Shown one piece after another: positions 23,281 through 36,629 of a DNA stretch of 64,000 nucleotides (positions are counted from its first letter, which is position 1; each line of letters starts with the position of its first letter). The notes under the pieces were generated by a model, which was not told the DNA's origin, ran no database searches, and saw only the letters and a program-made list of their open reading frames with translations. The stretch spans positions 17,275 to 81,274 of the forward strand of contig NW_013652089.1 in the NCBI RefSeq assembly GCF_000499385.1, read 5' to 3'. The stretch is from Eimeria necatrix (Eukaryota > Apicomplexa > Conoidasida > Eucoccidiorida > Eimeriidae). Made by a program: the position numbers and the translations under genes.

Positions 23281-26200
23281 ATGGAAATTAATGGTTCTGT
23301 CTCCAAGCAAAATGAACCTTCCCTCCTTCTCTCGGTGCCCCTTGTAAGGACTCCTGGGGGGCTCTGCCTGGGCACCAAGAAGGAGTCCTGGACCCTTCAT
23401 GGCCTTCTGATGCGCCACATGGGCGTCCCCACTCGAAAGCTGGCGCTGCTTCTGCCACAAATATTGCTTATGGCTGTTGTTCTGTTGAGTTCCCCCGCCT
23501 GCTGCCGTGTGGTGTTTGTGTCTCCCCATGGGGGACCCCTGCTTGGCGTTTCTGCGTCTGTGGACGCTGAGTTCGCCCCCTGGGGGCCCCCCGTAGAAGA
23601 GGTGGTGGGGCAACTGATATATAAAGGCAGCAACTGTGGAGCCTCCGACCCCACGCTGCTGTCGGCCTCCTCTCTGGACTTCCGCCCCAAAATTCTGCGC
23701 CTGTCGCTGCTGAGTGCCCTTGACTGGCTGGCCACGCGGCTGCTGCCCTTTAGGAGCAGGCCAAGACAGGGGCACCACGGCGGGCCGTTTTCTGCTGCTC
23801 TTGCTGACTTCCAATCTGTCCCTGGTGCTGTTGCAGACGAAGCTTCAGCGCTGCGCGCGCAAGCGCTGGCTGCAGGGGCGGATCCGCTTGCTGCTGTTTC
23901 TGCAGCAGCAGCAGCAGCAGCAGGCACAGAGGCATCTGCGCCAGCTACAAAGGGCGACAGCTGGCGCTGGGCAATGGAACGCACGGGAGCTGCTCGCAGG
24001 GAGTCATTAAGGCTAATGCTTCCCTTCAGCTCTTTCTTGTGGGTAGAGGGGAAGGGTCCCGCGGCGCCCCCCGAGGGGCCCCCAAGTGGCCCTCTCGGCG
24101 GCGCCACTACAAGCAAAACCTCCATTACCTCACTGCCCATTTCAGACTTTTCAGTGGAGTCGGACCATGAGCCGTCGCAGCAGCAGCTGGAGCAGCAGCA
24201 GCAGCAGCGCAAGGCAGAAGCTGCTACTGCAGCAACCGCAGAAGAGGGAGCCACTGCAGCAGACGCCGAAAGCGCAGCAGCAAGACAGAAAGAAGAGAGC
24301 GCCATGCGGGCAATGGAGGCTAGAGGCTTCTTTTTACGGGGACGGGAGCGGCGGCCAGAGAGCATCCACAAGAGGGTGTGGCTGCTTGATCAGTGCAAGG
24401 AGGAAGACCTGCTGCTGCTAATCAAGGCAGCAAACGGCTCTGGCGTTGCTGCGCTGCTGCTCACTGACACTCTGTTTAAGGACTACTCGGTGCCTTTGCT
24501 GGGCAACGTGTTCGCTCCCAAGCCCCTTATGCCCGTCGCCTCCCTGCCAGACTCCCCGCTGCTGCAGCAGGTGAAGCAGCATGCAGCAGCAGCTGCTGCA
24601 GCAGGGGCGGATCCGCTGTATGTGCTGGTGGATCGGTTGCCCTCGAAAGGCGCGGACTGTGGGGCGCAGCAGCCGGTGCTGCTGGCATCGCTGCTGACTC
24701 TGCCATTTTGGTGCTTGCTGGCTTGGCTGTCGCAGCAACAGTGTGGGGAGGAAAGGGGCCGCGACGTGACTGCGCTGCACAGGCTGCTGCTGCTGCCGCC
24801 GGCTCTGAAGGCCACAGCTGCTGCTGCACATGTCGTGTACGCACTGCAGTGCCCCTCCTGGAATGCCCCGGGCTCCCAATACATCATCATGGCGGTTATG
24901 GCTTCCGAGACGCTTTTTCAAACCCTTTTCGTCGCATGCATCTTGCTTATCAGCAAGGGCTACCTTATCACCAGAGAAACACTCAGCAGCAGTGAAAGCA
25001 TCACCATGGCTGTGTTGGTAAGGCAAAAAAACACAGCAAACTGACTGTGATGTTCGTCGTGCTGCTCCTCCTGCTGCCGCTGCTGTTGCTGCTGCTTTTC
25101 CTGATACCACTTTGCTGCTTTGAGTTGATAAGTAACGCGTCGTCTTCATTCAGTTGCTCCCTCCACCCCTTAATTCATGCTGCCTGGCTCTTGCTTGGCC
25201 GTACGTACGGCCAAACAACAGCCAGGCAGCATGAGCAGCGACGGCAGCCCAAGGTGTACGTACGCACACCTTGGGCTGCCGTCGCTGCGATTCTCTGTGC
25301 TTGGCCGTCCTTTTTGCCTTGTTTTGAAGTTCGTTCTTTGCTTTTGCTGCCCCTCTTCACTCTACAGAGTGGAATAAATTGTTGCTGCTATTTTCCATTG
25401 CTGTTTTCCGCTCATTTACTCCTGCCGCTGTTGCTGCTGCAGATAAGCGCCGTGTATGTCATGAGCAGCGTCAGCCAAGTGGACCCCCTAGAATGCTTGC
25501 CGGCTCGTTTGGTTCTCCAGCTGGTCACTCTTGGAGTAATTCTGCCCTCATGCTCCAGCTGCATCCGAAAAATCAGGGTATGATTCCCTGGGTGTACGTA
25601 CACCTCAACTTTAGATGCGCAGTCATCGTTGCCTTGAAGTGTGTACAGACACTGCGCCTTCGGCGCATGTACAGAGCTCATTACCTTTCTTCTTACTTCG
25701 GTAGTAGCAGCAAGTACACAGAAGGCAACAGCTAGTGGTGCACAGAACATCGGTCCAAATAACCACCACTAGCAGAAGCAGCTACAGCAAAAGCAACTGC
25801 AACACAAGCAGTTGCAGCCAAAGAAATTCCAGCCGATGCTGCAGCTGTAGCTCCAGGCAGGAAAGGCCCTGTCTATCAGCTCAAATAATGTACTGTGGGC
25901 TGTAGCTCGCGTCACTCTGTCTCTGCAGCTTCCACTTCTGCTACTGCTACTTGTGCTACTGCTGCTACTGCTGCTGTTGCTATTCTTCTGCAACTGCTAC
26001 TGCTGCTATTGTTGTTTTGCAGCTGCGCCTGGAGTACGTGCGTGCTGCGGGCCTGGAGGATTTGCGGCGGGCGTTGGAGCTGAAGGAGAACATGTTCGAA
26101 GTACACGCTCTGTCGTGCTTTTTTTTCTTTGTGGTTTCCTGCCTCTCGTCCATTTCTTTTCTTCTTATCTTAGACCGCCCTGACCTTTCCGACGCCGTCA

Positions 26201-26784
26201 CCGTCTTCCTCGAGCTGGGCTTGTGGAGTGTCGTAGCAGCAACTTTCAGGCCTAGGCGAGGGCTCCCTTACTTCACGCTTCTACAGGTGGGCCTGCTGCC
26301 GCGGCTTCTGTCCGTGGTGGCAGTGCTGCTGCTGCTATGGCGGAAGCGCCGTTGCTGCTGTCCATAACAGCAGTGTTGCTCCTGCTGTCTGTGGTGGCAG
26401 TGCTGGTGCCGCTATGATAGTAGTGCCGCTGCTGTCGGCGGTTGTGATGATGTTGCTGCTGCTTCTGGGGTGATCTGTCGTGTTTCGTCGCTTTGGATTT
26501 TTCCCTGTTTCCTCTTCTGCTGCCGCCTCTGTCCTCCGCAGGCCGTAGAGCAGCAGCCCATCTTGCCCATGTACGCAGCAACCCCGCTGCTGCGCTGCCA
26601 AGATGGGCTATCAGATTGGGGGACTTCGCGCGGCGGCGCCGGCGGCGCCGGCCAGCTAGACGAGTCCTTTACGGGGGAATGCCCTATCCTGATTGTGAAC
26701 CCGTCAGCCCCAGGCTCCAACGCAGACGCCTACAAGGGCCTCGCTGTCGGCACTCTTATCGCCCCCCGCAACCCGCAAAGCTAA
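23281..26784 (+). CDS. Seven-transmembrane protein, GPR180/TMEM145 (GOST-like) type
   Basis: Model: 23281-25017, 25443-25577, 26023-26286, 26542-26784; all introns are phase 0 with GT-AG ends; 792 residues. The first 460 residues are a lumenal-type region with Ala and Gln runs. Hydrophobic helices then follow at about 463-485, 496-522, 533-562, 573-590, 599-617, 651-675 and 680-700. After the last helix comes a FRPR...PYF motif and a short soluble tail. Helix 3 ends in the block LFVACILLISKGYLITR, which together with the FRPR ending recalls the rhodopsin-like GPCR TM domain (GPR180/TMEM145, GOST superfamily); this is recognition by motif, not by alignment. A Met at 23410 precedes a good signal peptide (KLALLLPQILLMAVVLLSS) and may be the true start. 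The likely location is the secretory pathway. Confidence 0.65.
25176..25288. repeat. Two adjacent hairpins, one with a 20-bp palindromic core
   Basis: Hairpin A has 14-bp arms at 25176-25189 and 25220-25233 enclosing a perfect 20-bp palindrome TTGGCCGTACGTACGGCCAA at 25195-25214. Hairpin B follows directly: 22-bp perfect arms at 25235-25256 and 25267-25288 with a 10-nt loop TACGTACGCA. Both lie in the first intron (25018-25442) of the seven-TM gene. Both apices contain TACGTACG. Confidence 0.9.
25591..25604. repeat. Dispersed palindrome GGTGTACGTACACC, copy 1
   Basis: Perfect 14-bp palindrome, 14 bp into the second intron of the seven-TM gene. The same 14-mer recurs at 44163, 45741, 46694 and 53785. 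Confidence 0.85.
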
Positions 26785-27662
26785 CTTCCAAGCGCGCCCA
26801 CCGTCCGTAGCTGCTGACGCTGCGCAAGCGCCACCGAGGCCGTTCTGCACCTGCTGTTTGCGCCCTTGCTGCTGTAGTCACTGCTGATGGTGTTGCTGCT
26901 ATTGGCTTCAGTAAAAGAAGAACCAAGGTGGTTTCTCCTGGGCTCCTGTGGTTACTGCTACTGCCTTTGCTTCAGAAGCGGCAGTAGCAGCTCCTGCTGC
27001 TGCTTCACAGTGGTTGCGCTGCTTTGTTCACTTGTTTAGAACTAGTTCACCAATCGACTACTTCCAGACCCCTCATCCCCTCCACCGCTACATATGCCAG
27101 CACGACAATCTCAGCACTCAAAATAGTAGCACCAGCACCAGCAAACTCAACAATACAATCCGTGGGCGAAGCTAGAAAGAAGAAAGTCTGCGCACATCTT
27201 CCGTGGGCGGGCTTTGGGTAATTTTGAGAAGCTCCCCGCGTTTTTTTGGATGTTGTTCCTTTGTTGCTGCACCTGCAGAAGCAGCACCATGTGCCGCTTT
27301 TTCTTCTGACTGAACTGCAGCGTATCCGGTTGCGCGATTCGGGTGCAGCACTTGTCTGCACGCACTTGTGTCGTGTCTTGGAGCAGACAGAATAAGTAGC
27401 GGCAACAGCGATTCAGCAGCTGCTTTTGCCGCTACAGCTTCTGTTGCTGTCACCGCAACAACAGGATTAACAATGTTCTCTACGGTCATCAATGTTCACT
27501 CTTCCCCGATTTGTGGACGCCGATATGGACCCATAGGGTTCCTTGTTCGTTTTGTGCCCTCTTATGATGGCCGGCAGGAGCTGCACTGCGCTGCTCCAAG
27601 CAATTGACCCGGCCTCCAATTCCTTCTTTTAAGTTGATCTGCTTCCGCCTTAGTGAAGCAGC

Positions 27663-27722
27663 GATGGGTGCCTCCTTCCTTTTTGGATTCTTGATGGGTG
27701 CCTCCTTCCTTTTTGGATTCTT
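27663..27722. repeat. 30-bp tandem duplication
   Basis: Two identical 30-bp units, 27663-27692 and 27693-27722. On the minus strand the unit is in frame in an open frame (27489-27842) and gives a 10-residue repeat, KNPKRKEAPI, but coding is not otherwise supported. Confidence 0.9.
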
Positions 27723-27828
27723 CTGTCGGAAAAAGTACGCTTTGTAAACGCACGCAACTGAGCGCGCTATCTGCCCTGGTGTTCTTGCATATAGAGTACA
27801 GGCGCGAAGACTCCGTGCCTCCTCATTT

Positions 27829-27861
27829 ACATATATATACATATATATATATATATATATT
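27829..27861. repeat. TA microsatellite
   Basis: A run of alternating A and T interrupted by one C, about 32 bp. Intergenic. Confidence 0.9.
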
Positions 27862-28838
27862 GCACATATAAATCAATCACTATTCCTCTATATCTGCACA
27901 CGCTTTGCATGTTCAGTTTGTTCCATAGATTTATATCCGCCTACTCGTCATGAGCTCGCCTCGCTGCCCACAGTGCAAAACTAGTTATCCCAGACCACGT
28001 TCAAAGCACGACAGTGGCTAGAGCTAAGATCTACTTTCATGAATGCATATACACCCACACAAGTTATAGACAACTATATGATACTGCAACTTGGCTCGCA
28101 TGCCGCCGAAGCAGCAGGCCTCCTAGACACTCTCCTATGAACTAGGCTGCGGTTTGTCCATCCTGCCCACGTGCCTCTCAGTCCCGCAGTACAGGGCTCT
28201 GAGGAGCTGCAAACTCCTAGCAGGCCGCAGCAGCAACAGCAGCTGTCGGGACCAGCAGACAGAACGCCTTGACAACCGTTTGCAAATGCTAGCTCCACAA
28301 AGAACAGTGCAGCCCCACTTCTGTAAGACAGTTACGCATTTGTTTCGGTGAGTAATTGTTTCCGTTTCCATGGGTGTCTTGACGAAACAGACAAAGCAAG
28401 AAACAAGCGCAAGCTTGAACTGCAGCAAAAGCTGGACGTCGCCTGCGCACGTCGCAGGGTTTTGACCAACTCCAGCAGCAGCGTCGTTGCAGCAGCTGCA
28501 ACAACAGCAGCAGTAGCCTTTGCTGCTACTCTCGCTGCGGCGGAAGCCCCTGCTTGCTCTCTCTGTCCTCTAAATTTACTAAGGCCTCCGACTCGAAGGC
28601 CCCTTGTGCGCTATAGTGACTCTATAAAGACTGGCTGGCGACGGAAACTGACAGCAAAAGAACAAAGCAGCTCAGGGGGCACCCCCAGACAACCCTTGGG
28701 GGCCCCCAAGATAATGCTGAGCCCTCCGCGGTGTCTCTGCAGCCGCGGGGCCCCGCGCCGCCTTTTAAATATATCTATTGTATGTTCAGAAGACAGAGCT
28801 GAAGCGGCCAGCGACCACCACTGGTGACCAATGGTCCT

Positions 28839-30225
28839 TCAGTCCCGCAGCAAACTTGCGGCCGCCGCTGGAGAGCAGCCCGGGAGCCCCTGTGCCAGCG
28901 TCAGCTCCAGAAGTTCCTGCAACTGCCTCTTTCTTTCTGGGGATTGCGCAGAAACCTGGCGAGCGATGTCTTGGCACATCTGCGCACGGCAAGCAGGACA
29001 GGAAGGAAATGAAGTGTGACAAAGGAACCAGTAGTGCTTCTGTGGCGCAACGCTTCAAGCAAGCACAACCACAGCCTCCACTGTCTTTCTAGGCTCGCCA
29101 AACACTGCCAACCCGTCTGCCTAATCCCCCTCTGCCCCCTTTTCTGATATACTGTTAGACATATATATGACTACTACACATGGGACTCTGGCTGCACGCT
29201 TCTCCGCTTCCCGTTGTATCCGCCTATTCAGGGTCACTGCTACTGCTCGAGACTCACTTTGACCGCGAGACCCTCCTCATCGGGCAGAGGAACTCTAAGG
29301 CCCTTTCTGATGAGCTCTGCCCCTTTGGCCGCCCAGATATCCGCAGCAAACAAAACCCCAAAGGCCTCCGCACACATCGCCAGCGCCCGTGGGTTGTCCA
29401 CCACGAAGTCCGACAACTGCCCGATCAGCACATCGCCGAAACTGATCCAACAAACGAGAGAGCAGCACGCGCAAGCAGGAAAACAAGAACAATGCAGCAG
29501 CACAGAAACAACAATGAAACAGCAACAGCGCAACAACTGCTGCTGCAGCCGACACCGCAGACACGGAATAGCACCTCAAAGATAGTTCGCAAGAGAAAAA
29601 AAGCGGCTTCATCTGCAGCAGCGGCGGCGTCAGCGCAGCAGCCAACACAGCAGCAGTGGCAGCAACTTACTAGTCGAACAGCACCTGTAAATCTGCTGTT
29701 GCTTTCAAATGCTCAGCAGCAAGCGAACCGATGAGCACAGCGTAACGTGCGCTGTCTGCTGGCCGCGAGTCGCCCAACCCTTTCTTGAAAACCGCTGAGA
29801 TCTGCGCGGCGCTGTCGTGCAGCGGCAAACTAAGGGAAACGAACTCTGATAAAGAGCTCCTGTGTGCACAACCGCAACCGCAGAAAGTTCAACAAACATA
29901 AATAGAGAGTCTCATTTAGGAGTTGCCTGCAAGGGCACCAGGCAGCAGCGGCTGCTGCGGCTGCATTTGCTGTTGACGCCAAAGATGCTGAGAAATGCAC
30001 ATCAGTATATATGTTTGTGACAAATGTATCGCAGGCGACACGCGTGCATGCATGCTCGTGCATGCCCCCTGTCCAATGCAGCAGCTCCTGTTTGTGTACA
30101 CTCACTCTATAGGGCACTTCTCCACTACGAACTCAAAAGTAAGAAGATCCACTTCCTTCTTCATCACCTGCGCCTCGTACGGTCGCGACACTTCAGTGGC
30201 CGCCGAGGCTTTGCTGCTGCTACTG

Positions 30226-30258
<33 letters not shown>

Positions 30259-33200
30259 GCTGACAGCACTGTTGCTGCTGGTGATACGACAGAGCTGCGC
30301 GAAAATGCAGGCGTGCCGCTGCTGCTGCTGCTGCCTGTCGTCCTTGTTACGGTGCTCTTAGTGGTAGGAGTTGGCCGTTTGCTATTTGCTGTCGCCGTTG
30401 TTGCTTCCCCACTGGCAGCAGCAGCAGCTCTCTTGTTGCTAAGCAGAACCCGCTGCTCCTCCAAGTAGCTCTTGTAAGGCATTTCCCGGCGCAACCCCAC
30501 CGTAAGAAACACACCGTCTTGTGCAACCTTGATAGCTCCCCCCATCAGCTCGTCCCTCTTCGCCTGAGGCAGCAGCCAGTAGCAGCAACAAAACAGGCTT
30601 GGGTGTTTGCCGAATGAAATCAACATATCCACTCCACATTATAGACGAACACGGTCACCATACCACAGAGGTAGTCTGCCTCGATCATCTCGAAGCAGTC
30701 TCTAAACAGAAGAGACCCTACACCCTAGAGCCTAGACCCTCAACCTAGTTAGAAGAGCAGCGCCCACACTGTTGCGTCTACGGGTCATCTAGGGTTACGG
30801 CACTATAGTTTGCGTCTCTCTGATTTCCCCACGTCCCTGCCTTCAATCCCCGCAAGTTTTTCCCTATTGCCCAGAGTTTAGAGGCATGCCTTCGCCAGCA
30901 GGACCAGGCAATTCGTGTTTGCAGCTCAGGGTTTAGCGTTTAGGGTTTGCGCCTCACATCCTCTCTGATCTGGGCCACAGACTTGGCCACGTCTCTGAAG
31001 ACCTTCTTGGTCCAGTGGCGCTGCCTCAAGTCCAGAAGGTCCTGGATCTTGAAGGTGATGCGGCTCGAATAGCCAGCGCGCAGCTGCAGTTCCTGCAGCT
31101 TTCCAATGAACTCGTTCATCATGGCGCGAGAGGAGTCTTGGGAGTCCATGGTGTACCCTACAGAGAAGCCACCAACAAAGCCCACCCCATTCCACTGGCA
31201 GGCCACTCTTCATTTTGCATTCAACTGCTCAACCTGAAACTCTAGGGCGCTGTCGCTGCGGCTAAAAACGCATGCGACAGCCACGCCACTGCAAACGCTA
31301 TTCGTTTCCCCGCTGTTGCTGTTGCTGCTCCTGCTTACCAATAGTGGTAAGGAGCTCGGTGAGGCACTCTATGAAGTGCTCGTCTGGGAACGCGTCGCCC
31401 TTGCTGCTGAAGACGAGGGCGTGCACAACATCATTCAGTACATTGGGGCTCAGCGCCCGCCTTAGGAAAAGCTCTCCAATAAACCTCATGTTGCCCAAAA
31501 CCCTGGTCTTCTTCTTCTTCAGCAGCTTCGCCTCATCGTCCGCATCTTGGCACTCAGCGCGTTCCTCCTCAGTTATCAGAAGCACGTTCTTACCCTGCAG
31601 TCTGAGACGAATACAAGCAACAAATGGTGCGAGAGTGCACGATAAATACATAAAAGAAAAAAAGCAAACTGCAACAGGACCAAACAGAAGGCATGCTGCG
31701 GTGGTAGTGGTTCAACAGCAGCGAGCTGGGCCGTGCAGCAGGACTCCGGACAAAGGGGTATTTATTTAATCAAAGAAGCGCATTTACGCACCTCTCAAAC
31801 TCATCTTGGCACCTGTTCACGAAGGTTCTGTGGAAGTTGATCTTGCGCTCTTCACCTGGCACGGTGAAGTCGGGGCTCCTCCAGCGAATGATCTGGTACA
31901 GGTCTGCGTACATTTCGCTGTACTCGGGCTCGGACACGGCCTGCAGACCGCCGAAGCAAGCAGCAGCCCAGCAGCAGCAGCTCAAAAATGAGTGCAAAGC
32001 CAAAAGGCTAAAGCAAAAAACGAGGGAAACGGAACTACGAGAAGAAACAAAAACGAGTTGGACGGTTGCCACGTGTAGGAACAATGCGGACACGCACACA
32101 AAAAGGCAAAGACGCACAGTGAAGGAAAACAAATCTATGCATGTATGGCAGCACCACATATCACGCAGCAGCAGCAGGTGTAGAAGCGAGCGCTGTAGCG
32201 ATCCCAGCAAAGCAGCAGTAGGAAAACCTCTTGAAGCAAGCAGCGCAGCAGCAGGGGCCACGCTGCCTACAGCCGCAGCAGCAACAGTAGCAGCAGCAGC
32301 AATAGCAGCGCACCTTGTTGAACAGGAGGTCAGAGAGGAGCTCGAGGTCCGCGACGGAGTCGAACTGCTCGGCCTCGAGGCAAATTTTCTCGCAAACAAC
32401 GCCGAAGTTGTCTATTGTCAACTTGTTCAGCAGCGCGTTCAAAGAACGCCTTTTTCTTTCTCTAGGGTCTATTTCCCGGCCCACGCGGAATCCCGTGGAC
32501 GTCGACAAACGGCTTATAGACGACTGCTGCGCCTGCGAGCCAAAGCAAATGGTGACAGTGCAAATTCATGAACCGTATTTCCCACAGAAACAATTTTACA
32601 TGCAACTGAAATACACATATATATGTATGCATACCTATGCATGCATGAGTGCATGCTTATATACGTGCATATTCGTACAAGTGCCAAGAACAAACAGCCT
32701 AAGGCCGATTTTTAAACTCGCAGAAACGAATAACGACAAAGACCGCCTGACACTGCATTCAAATCGAATTCAGGAAAATACAAACATGAGATGCGTACGC
32801 ACGCATATGTGCATTTTATACACGAATACTATGTCTGCACAAGTAGATATTCCTACACAGACGTATGTAAGTATGTAAACACATTAATTCATATAAAAAT
32901 CACATATAGCTAGATGCTCAGGTAAAAGACATAAATGTCCGCGTTAAGGAAGTGAAAAGAAAAACGGGCTCCTCAGAAGCAGAGAAGTAGTGAGCACAAA
33001 ACGGAGAAAACTTGCAACCAAGAGTTCCTAAATAGAGGAGACCTCGAGGGGCGGAACGACAAAAAAGAGATAGAGGCAGCAGCGCAGCAAAGAACTGCGG
33101 CAGCAGCAGAGGCCCTTACTGGGGGCTCCCGCGTCGGAGGCGGCGGTCTGTTGCCGAAAAAGCCACTCAGCTTGGTGTACCCGTCCGTGGGGGGCCCTCG

Positions 33201-36200
33201 GTTGACTGCAAGGGGGCCCCTGGGGGCCCCTGCTCCTCCGCCCTGCGCAGCAGCAGCAGCAACAGCAGCAGAAGATGGCAACGGCAGCAAAGGGAAAGCC
33301 ACCCTGATAGCGCTGTGGCTGTTCCTATCATGCAGCAACTACCTGTATGCAGCACCTATCTGGCAACAGCAAGAGTCACGCCAAAGAGCCCAAATCGACA
33401 GCAGCAAATAGAAACAAATGCTAATAGACTTCAACTGCAGGCACATGTATATTTATACATGCAGCTGCACCCCCTCTAGAGCCCTACTCCTCGCCACGAA
33501 AGGGTCCCTGCAGCAGCGCTGCCTGGTGCATTCAATCTGCTGTCTCCTTGGCGGTCTCCTCCGTCGAGTTCTCCCGGGCCGCGCAGCGACCTGAACGCGT
33601 TGTTGTTGCCGCTGCTGCTGCTGCTGCTGCTGTTGGTGCTGCTGCCGCCTGCGGCTGCTCCTGTGCCTGGCCTACGCACGCCCCCAAACAGACCGGCCCC
33701 CAAGCCGTTCACGGTGTTGCTAATGCTGCTGCTGCCGCCGCCGCTGCTGCTTGCAGCCGTGGGTCCGCTGCGGCGCTGCCAGTCCCTCAAGCCGCCAAGC
33801 CCGCTGCTGCTGCTGCTGCTGTTATTGTTGTTGCTGCTGCTGAAGCTGCCGCTTTGCCGCCGCATCTCCTCTGTGTCACCGCAGCAAAAGCGCCACTCGG
33901 GAGGCTCAATATGAGGCCTTAGTGCTTTGAAGAGGCCCACGAGCTCGCTTATAGAGTACTGCCTAGGCGCTGCTGCTGCTGCTGCTGGTGTAGCGGGTGC
34001 CTTTGCTGCTGCTGCGGGTCCTGCCCCCAACGCCGCGCCTCCAGGAGACACTGCACGACGGACAACCGGCGTGTCTGCTGCTGCTGTTGCTGATGCAGCA
34101 GATAGAGCTCCTGTGCTCTCAGGGCTAAGCGCGTCTATACTGCGTCCCAAAGGCTTCTGCTGCGGAGTTGCTGCAGCAGCAGCAGCAGCAGCTGTTGCTA
34201 CTGCTGCCGCCGGCTCGGCTGCGCGCACCGGCGAGAATGCCCCTGGCTCCTCTGAAGCATGCGAAGGGACTGCTGTAGCAGTCGAGGGCGGCGTGTCTTC
34301 TGCTGCTGCTGCATCTACTTCCGTGCTTTGCTTATCTGCTGCTGCTGCAGCGGCGGAAGGACTTCGGCTCGCTTCCCTTTTGTGCTGCTGCTGCGCCGGC
34401 AACTGCTGTTGCTGCGCATCACCTGTGCCGCTGGGCTCTGGCTTCGGCGCCGCTCGACTCGGCTGCTGCTGCTGCTGCTGCTGCTGCGGCTGCTGCTGTG
34501 CACCGACGCTGCCTCTGGGGCTCCGGCCCCGGCGAGGGCTGCTAAGGCGAGATGCACGTCTGCTGCCTGGTGCAGCTGCAGCAGCAGGTGCTGCTGCTGC
34601 TGCATCTCCTGGGGTCAACGCTCCATTTGCAGAGGTCGAAGGTTTCCTTGCTGCTGCTGAGCCTTGCTGCAACGGCTCCTGATCTGCTGCCGTTGCTGCT
34701 GCTGCTGCTGCATCAGCAGGTAGCTCGGTCTGACGTTCTTTCCGCAGCGGCTTTGACTGCTGCTGCTGTTGTTGCTGCTGCTCAGCCACCGCTCCTTCAG
34801 CAGCACGAGAGCCCTCTGCTGCAGCAGCAGAAGACTCCCTCTTGCTGCCACCAGCAGCTGCGGCGCGGCCACCCTTGGGCTGCTGGTTGTCTGCTGCTGC
34901 TGAAGCCGTAGTTGCTGCCGGTGCTGCTGCTGCGGCTGCTGGCGGGGCTGGTGCTGTGGTCAACGACACTGCAGGCGCATCTGATGGGTGAGTGCTAGCA
35001 GGTGCTGTTCCCTGCTGCTGCTGCTGCTGCTGCTGTTCCGGCTTGTCCATTGCTTCTCGTTTTGCTGCGCGATCTACTGGCACGTTTTGCACTTTCTTTC
35101 TCGCACGTCGGTCAGACTGTTGCTGCTGCTGCTGCTGCGGGGCTACTGCAGCACCAGGTGCTGCTGCTGATGCTGCAAAGCTCGAAGGCTGCGCGCTTGT
35201 GTCTGCTGCATCCCCTGCTGCTGCAGCCATTGGTGGGGGGCCCTCCGCAAGGGAGCCCCTGGCTTCTCCAGGGGCAGCAGCAACTGCAGCAGGGCCTGCC
35301 ATCTCGGCGACGGGGCGAGACAAGGCTCTTCCCCCGGGCTGCTGCTGCTGCTGCTGCATCCTGAAGTGCTGCTGCTGCTGCAGCCCCGGGTCCGCCCTCG
35401 GGTGCTGCTGCTGCCGGGCGTCCGCAGGCACAGCAGGCGTTCCTGCAACGTGCAGCGGGGGAGGGGCTCCTCCTGCCAAGGGCCCCGGCTGCTGCTGCTG
35501 CTGCTGCTGCATCACATGCAGCAGCGGCGGAGGCACTGAAGCAGGCATTACCAGGGGGACCTCCCCGCAGTGGGGCAGCGGCAGCCCTGCACCGCAGGGC
35601 AGCAGGTTGCTGCCGACGATGCCGTAGACGGGGATGGCTGCTGCTCCTGCTGCTGCTGCTGCTGCAGCTGCTGCTGCTGCTTGGTTCGGGTGCAACGGAG
35701 CCCCGGCGCCCGGCCGCGCAGCAGACCCAAATGCCTGCATCTGCTGCGGACCACCTGCTGCTGCTGCTGCTAGATGCGGCAGCTGCTGGGGGCCCCTGAG
35801 GTCACCCCCTGGCAGCAGGAAGTGATACCCTGGCTGCTGTATGCCTAGAGGCAGCAGCGCCTGAGGCGGGAGGGCCCCCAGCATCTGGGGGGGCTGCAGC
35901 AGGCCACCCTGAAGCAGCTCTTGCTGCTGCTGCCGGTGACCTGCTGCAGCAGCACTCTCCATCATGTGCGGATGTTGCTGCGGCTGCTGCTGCTGCAGTC
36001 CAGCAGCAGCGCTCTCCGTCCCGCCCAAGGGATGCTGCGGCTGTTGCTGCTGCAGCTCACAAGCAGCAGAGCCATGAGGCTGCTGCTGGCCATGGTGATG
36101 CTGCTGCTGCTGCTGCTGCTGCCGAGCGCTGGCCTGGCGGTCGGCCTTCCGCTGTCTCGCGCGCTCGCCCCTGGGTCCCCTGCCAGAGGGGCCCCCTGGG

Positions 36201-36483
36201 GGCCCCCCTGCTGCTGCTTCTCCAGGGTTCAGGAATTGCTGCGGGTGCTGGGACTGACTGTGGTGCTGCTGCATCCCTCGGCCCTGCTGCTGCTGCTGCT
36301 GCTGCAGGTGGAAAGGGGGAGCATAGGGAGAAGCTGGCAGCACCCCCACAGGGCTCTGGTGCAGCAAACGTCCGCAGGCATGGGGGCCCCCATGGGCCTC
36401 CAGGCCCAGAGGGGGTAGGGGGGCCCCCTCCACGTAAGACCGTGGGGCCCCACATTCTGCCAGCGACCGCATCATTCCGCCTT

Positions 36484-36514
<31 letters not shown>

Positions 36515-36593
36515 CGGGTCTATGCTCGCTGCAACCACGGGGCCCTCTCCATCGTGCTGGTGAGTCGTACCCATAATTTCAGGCACACTGTCG

Positions 36594-36629
<36 letters not shown>

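Larger units (their letters stand above)
26785..28838. other. Intergenic between the 3' ends of the seven-TM gene and eIF4G
   Basis: The two flanking genes converge here. The DNA holds scattered CTG words, a 30-bp tandem duplication (27663-27722), a TA microsatellite (27829-27861) and mixed-frame short ORFs. One minus frame, 27489-27842 (117 codons), has the duplication in frame but no recognisable domain. I see no supported gene. Confidence 0.5.

Noticed and set aside
28348..29092. Plus-strand frames of 159 and 104 codons
   Set aside because: They overlap antisense with the last exon and 3' region of eIF4G and show no domain.
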